Shown here: positions 62,811 through 64,000 of the stretch, piece after piece
How the letters are laid out: every line of letters starts with the position of its first letter
How positions within the stretch are numbered: the stretch's first letter is position 1
NCBI GenBank assembly: GCA_902552015.1
Contig: CACDFH010000002.1
Coordinates: 23,187-87,186, forward strand
Length of the DNA: 64,000 bases
Origin: an uncultured marine group I thaumarchaeote
Lineage (GTDB): Archaea > Thermoproteota > Nitrososphaeria > Nitrososphaerales > Nitrosopumilaceae
Direction: 5' to 3'
Position numbers and translations under genes: made by a program
Notes under the pieces: model-generated
What the model was told of the DNA's origin: nothing
Databases searched by the model: none
What the model saw: the letters and a program-made list of their open reading frames with translations, nothing else

Positions 62811-63644
62811 ATGAAAAAAGCCTATTTTGGAATTTTATTCTTAATCCTACTTTTCCCTATTTCCAATGCATTTGGAAATGAATTGACTCTTAATATTGAC
62901 AAAGCGCTTTATGAAAAATCCGATTTCATTTCTGTATGGGGTTCTACTCCCTTTGACTCTGTTTTCATCTCCATTAAAGATCCTGACGGAAATAATGTTT
63001 GGAATGAAAGCCTAAATCCTGATGATGAAAAAAAATTTTCTACATTGATAATTGCAGGCATTGGTGGATGGCAAAAAAGTGGAAACTATTTGGTTGTAGC
63101 TGAATCTGGTGATTCATCATTATCTGCAAAATTTTTCTATGACTCTGGTGCACAAGTAAATCCTCCTTCTGCTGTATCTGATTATTATGTTAGTCCTGAA
63201 GATCTATATCTCACATTTGCAATTGCAGTAATCATAATTGCAGGTGTGTTTGTTTATCTTGCAAGACATATCATATTAAGAAAGAAAACTAGTTATGATT
63301 ATGCAAAATTAGATTCCAAAAAAAATCGTGATTACGAAAAGTATCATTCTGAATGGTCTGAAGAAGAAACCTTCGGTTCTCGTAAAACAAGTACTGATGC
63401 AAAAGAGTTTCGTGAAATGTATAATGATAATTCCTTGCCAAACTACTATTTGATATTGGAACTAACAAATGATTCTTCAGAGTCTGAAATTAAAAATCAA
63501 TATAGAAAGTTAGCAAAACAATATCATCCTGATAGAAACAAGGATTCATCTGAAGAAAAGATGGCTCAAATTAATAAGGCATATGAGGTCTTATCTGATA
63601 AAAAACTAAAAGCAGAATATGATAAGTTCTGTAAATTATTGTGA
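62811..63644 (+). CDS. Membrane-anchored J-domain (DnaJ-like) protein
   Basis: Signal peptide, exported Ig-like segment, TM, C-terminal J domain with HPD (YHPDRNKDSSEEKMAQINKAYEVLSD). Confidence 0.88.
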   Translation: MKKAYFGILFLILLFPISNAFGNELTLNIDKALYEKSDFISVWGSTPFDSVFISIKDPDGNNVWNESLNPDDEKKFSTLIIAGIGGWQKSGNYLVVAESGDSSLSAKFFYDSGAQVNPPSAVSDYYVSPEDLYLTFAIAVIIIAGVFVYLARHIILRKKTSYDYAKLDSKKNRDYEKYHSEWSEEETFGSRKTSTDAKEFREMYNDNSLPNYYLILELTNDSSESEIKNQYRKLAKQYHPDRNKDSSEEKMAQINKAYEVLSDKKLKAEYDKFCKLL

Positions 63645-64000
63645 TTCTATAGTTGCATCTTTTAGTGTTAGATATAAAATAATTTTTTCTGCATTTTGCA
63701 TACTATTTTTAAGATTTGTCACAAGTGATAATTTTTGATTATTCTCAATATATGCTGACAAAATTATATCCAGAAAATCTTTGTTGGGTCCAAGCATGGC
63801 TTTTGAAAGATGTTTTGAAATGACTGTATCAAAAATTGTAGCCTCTACTCTCCATTCTTTCATTTCGGCAAAATATACTCCTCCTCTTGTAGTAGGCTCT
63901 GTTATTGGATTATCTGTATGTACAATCTTGATTGCATCTACTGAAAATGATTCATTTTCAACGCAAATTTTAAAATCTGAACTATGTGCTTCTATTATTT
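63636..64000 (-). CDS. Hypothetical protein, N-terminus beyond window
   Basis: Frame stays open upstream of the predicted Met to the window end (…KICVENESFSVDAIKIVHTDNPITEPTTRGGVYFAEMKEWRVEATIFDTV…). Confidence 0.65.
   Translation of the reverse strand, partial: IIEAHSSDFKICVENESFSVDAIKIVHTDNPITEPTTRGGVYFAEMKEWRVEATIFDTVISKHLSKAMLGPNKDFLDIILSAYIENNQKLSLVTNLKNSMQNAEKIILYLTLKDATIESQ

Overview
AT-rich archaeal chromosome segment, very probably from a marine ammonia-oxidising archaeon (Nitrosopumilaceae/Thaumarchaeota-like). It carries an unlinked-5S 16S-23S rRNA operon (~48.6-53.3 kb) flanked by roughly 70 densely packed genes on both strands. Recognisable genes include DEAD-box helicase, DsbA-like oxidoreductase, BtuF-like binding protein, NreA, archaeosortase-like protein, Dpo4/DinB, Alba, LysE, PAC2, inositol-1-phosphate synthase, SMC, ProS, SerB-like, CofE, PHP, TusA, TrxB, Thi4, siroheme nitrite/sulfite reductase, rhodanese, type-4 UDG, KH-ATPase, DtxR, two matrixin proteases, FTR1 permease, hydantoinase, nitroreductase, class III aminotransferase, Csp, TFB, a Dps-like ferritin with an apparent frameshift, BirA, LON-domain, SNF2 helicase and a membrane J-domain protein. 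The most interesting observations are: an uninterrupted ~86-triplet Gly-X-Y collagen-like protein; a giant exported protein built from two nearly identical halves and sharing a domain with the adjacent FTR1 iron permease; a candidate H/ACA sRNA in the 16S leader whose 3' guide arm matches sequence next to the 16S h31 hypermodified-U position; DtxR/IdeR-like operators repeated upstream of csp and seen near thi4/nirA and dps; a 10-bp perfect inverted repeat just upstream of FTR1; a Ser-for-Cys archaeosortase-like protein; two matrixins with permuted domain order; and several unannotated microproteins. All assignments come from reading the sequence and recalling families; no searches were run.
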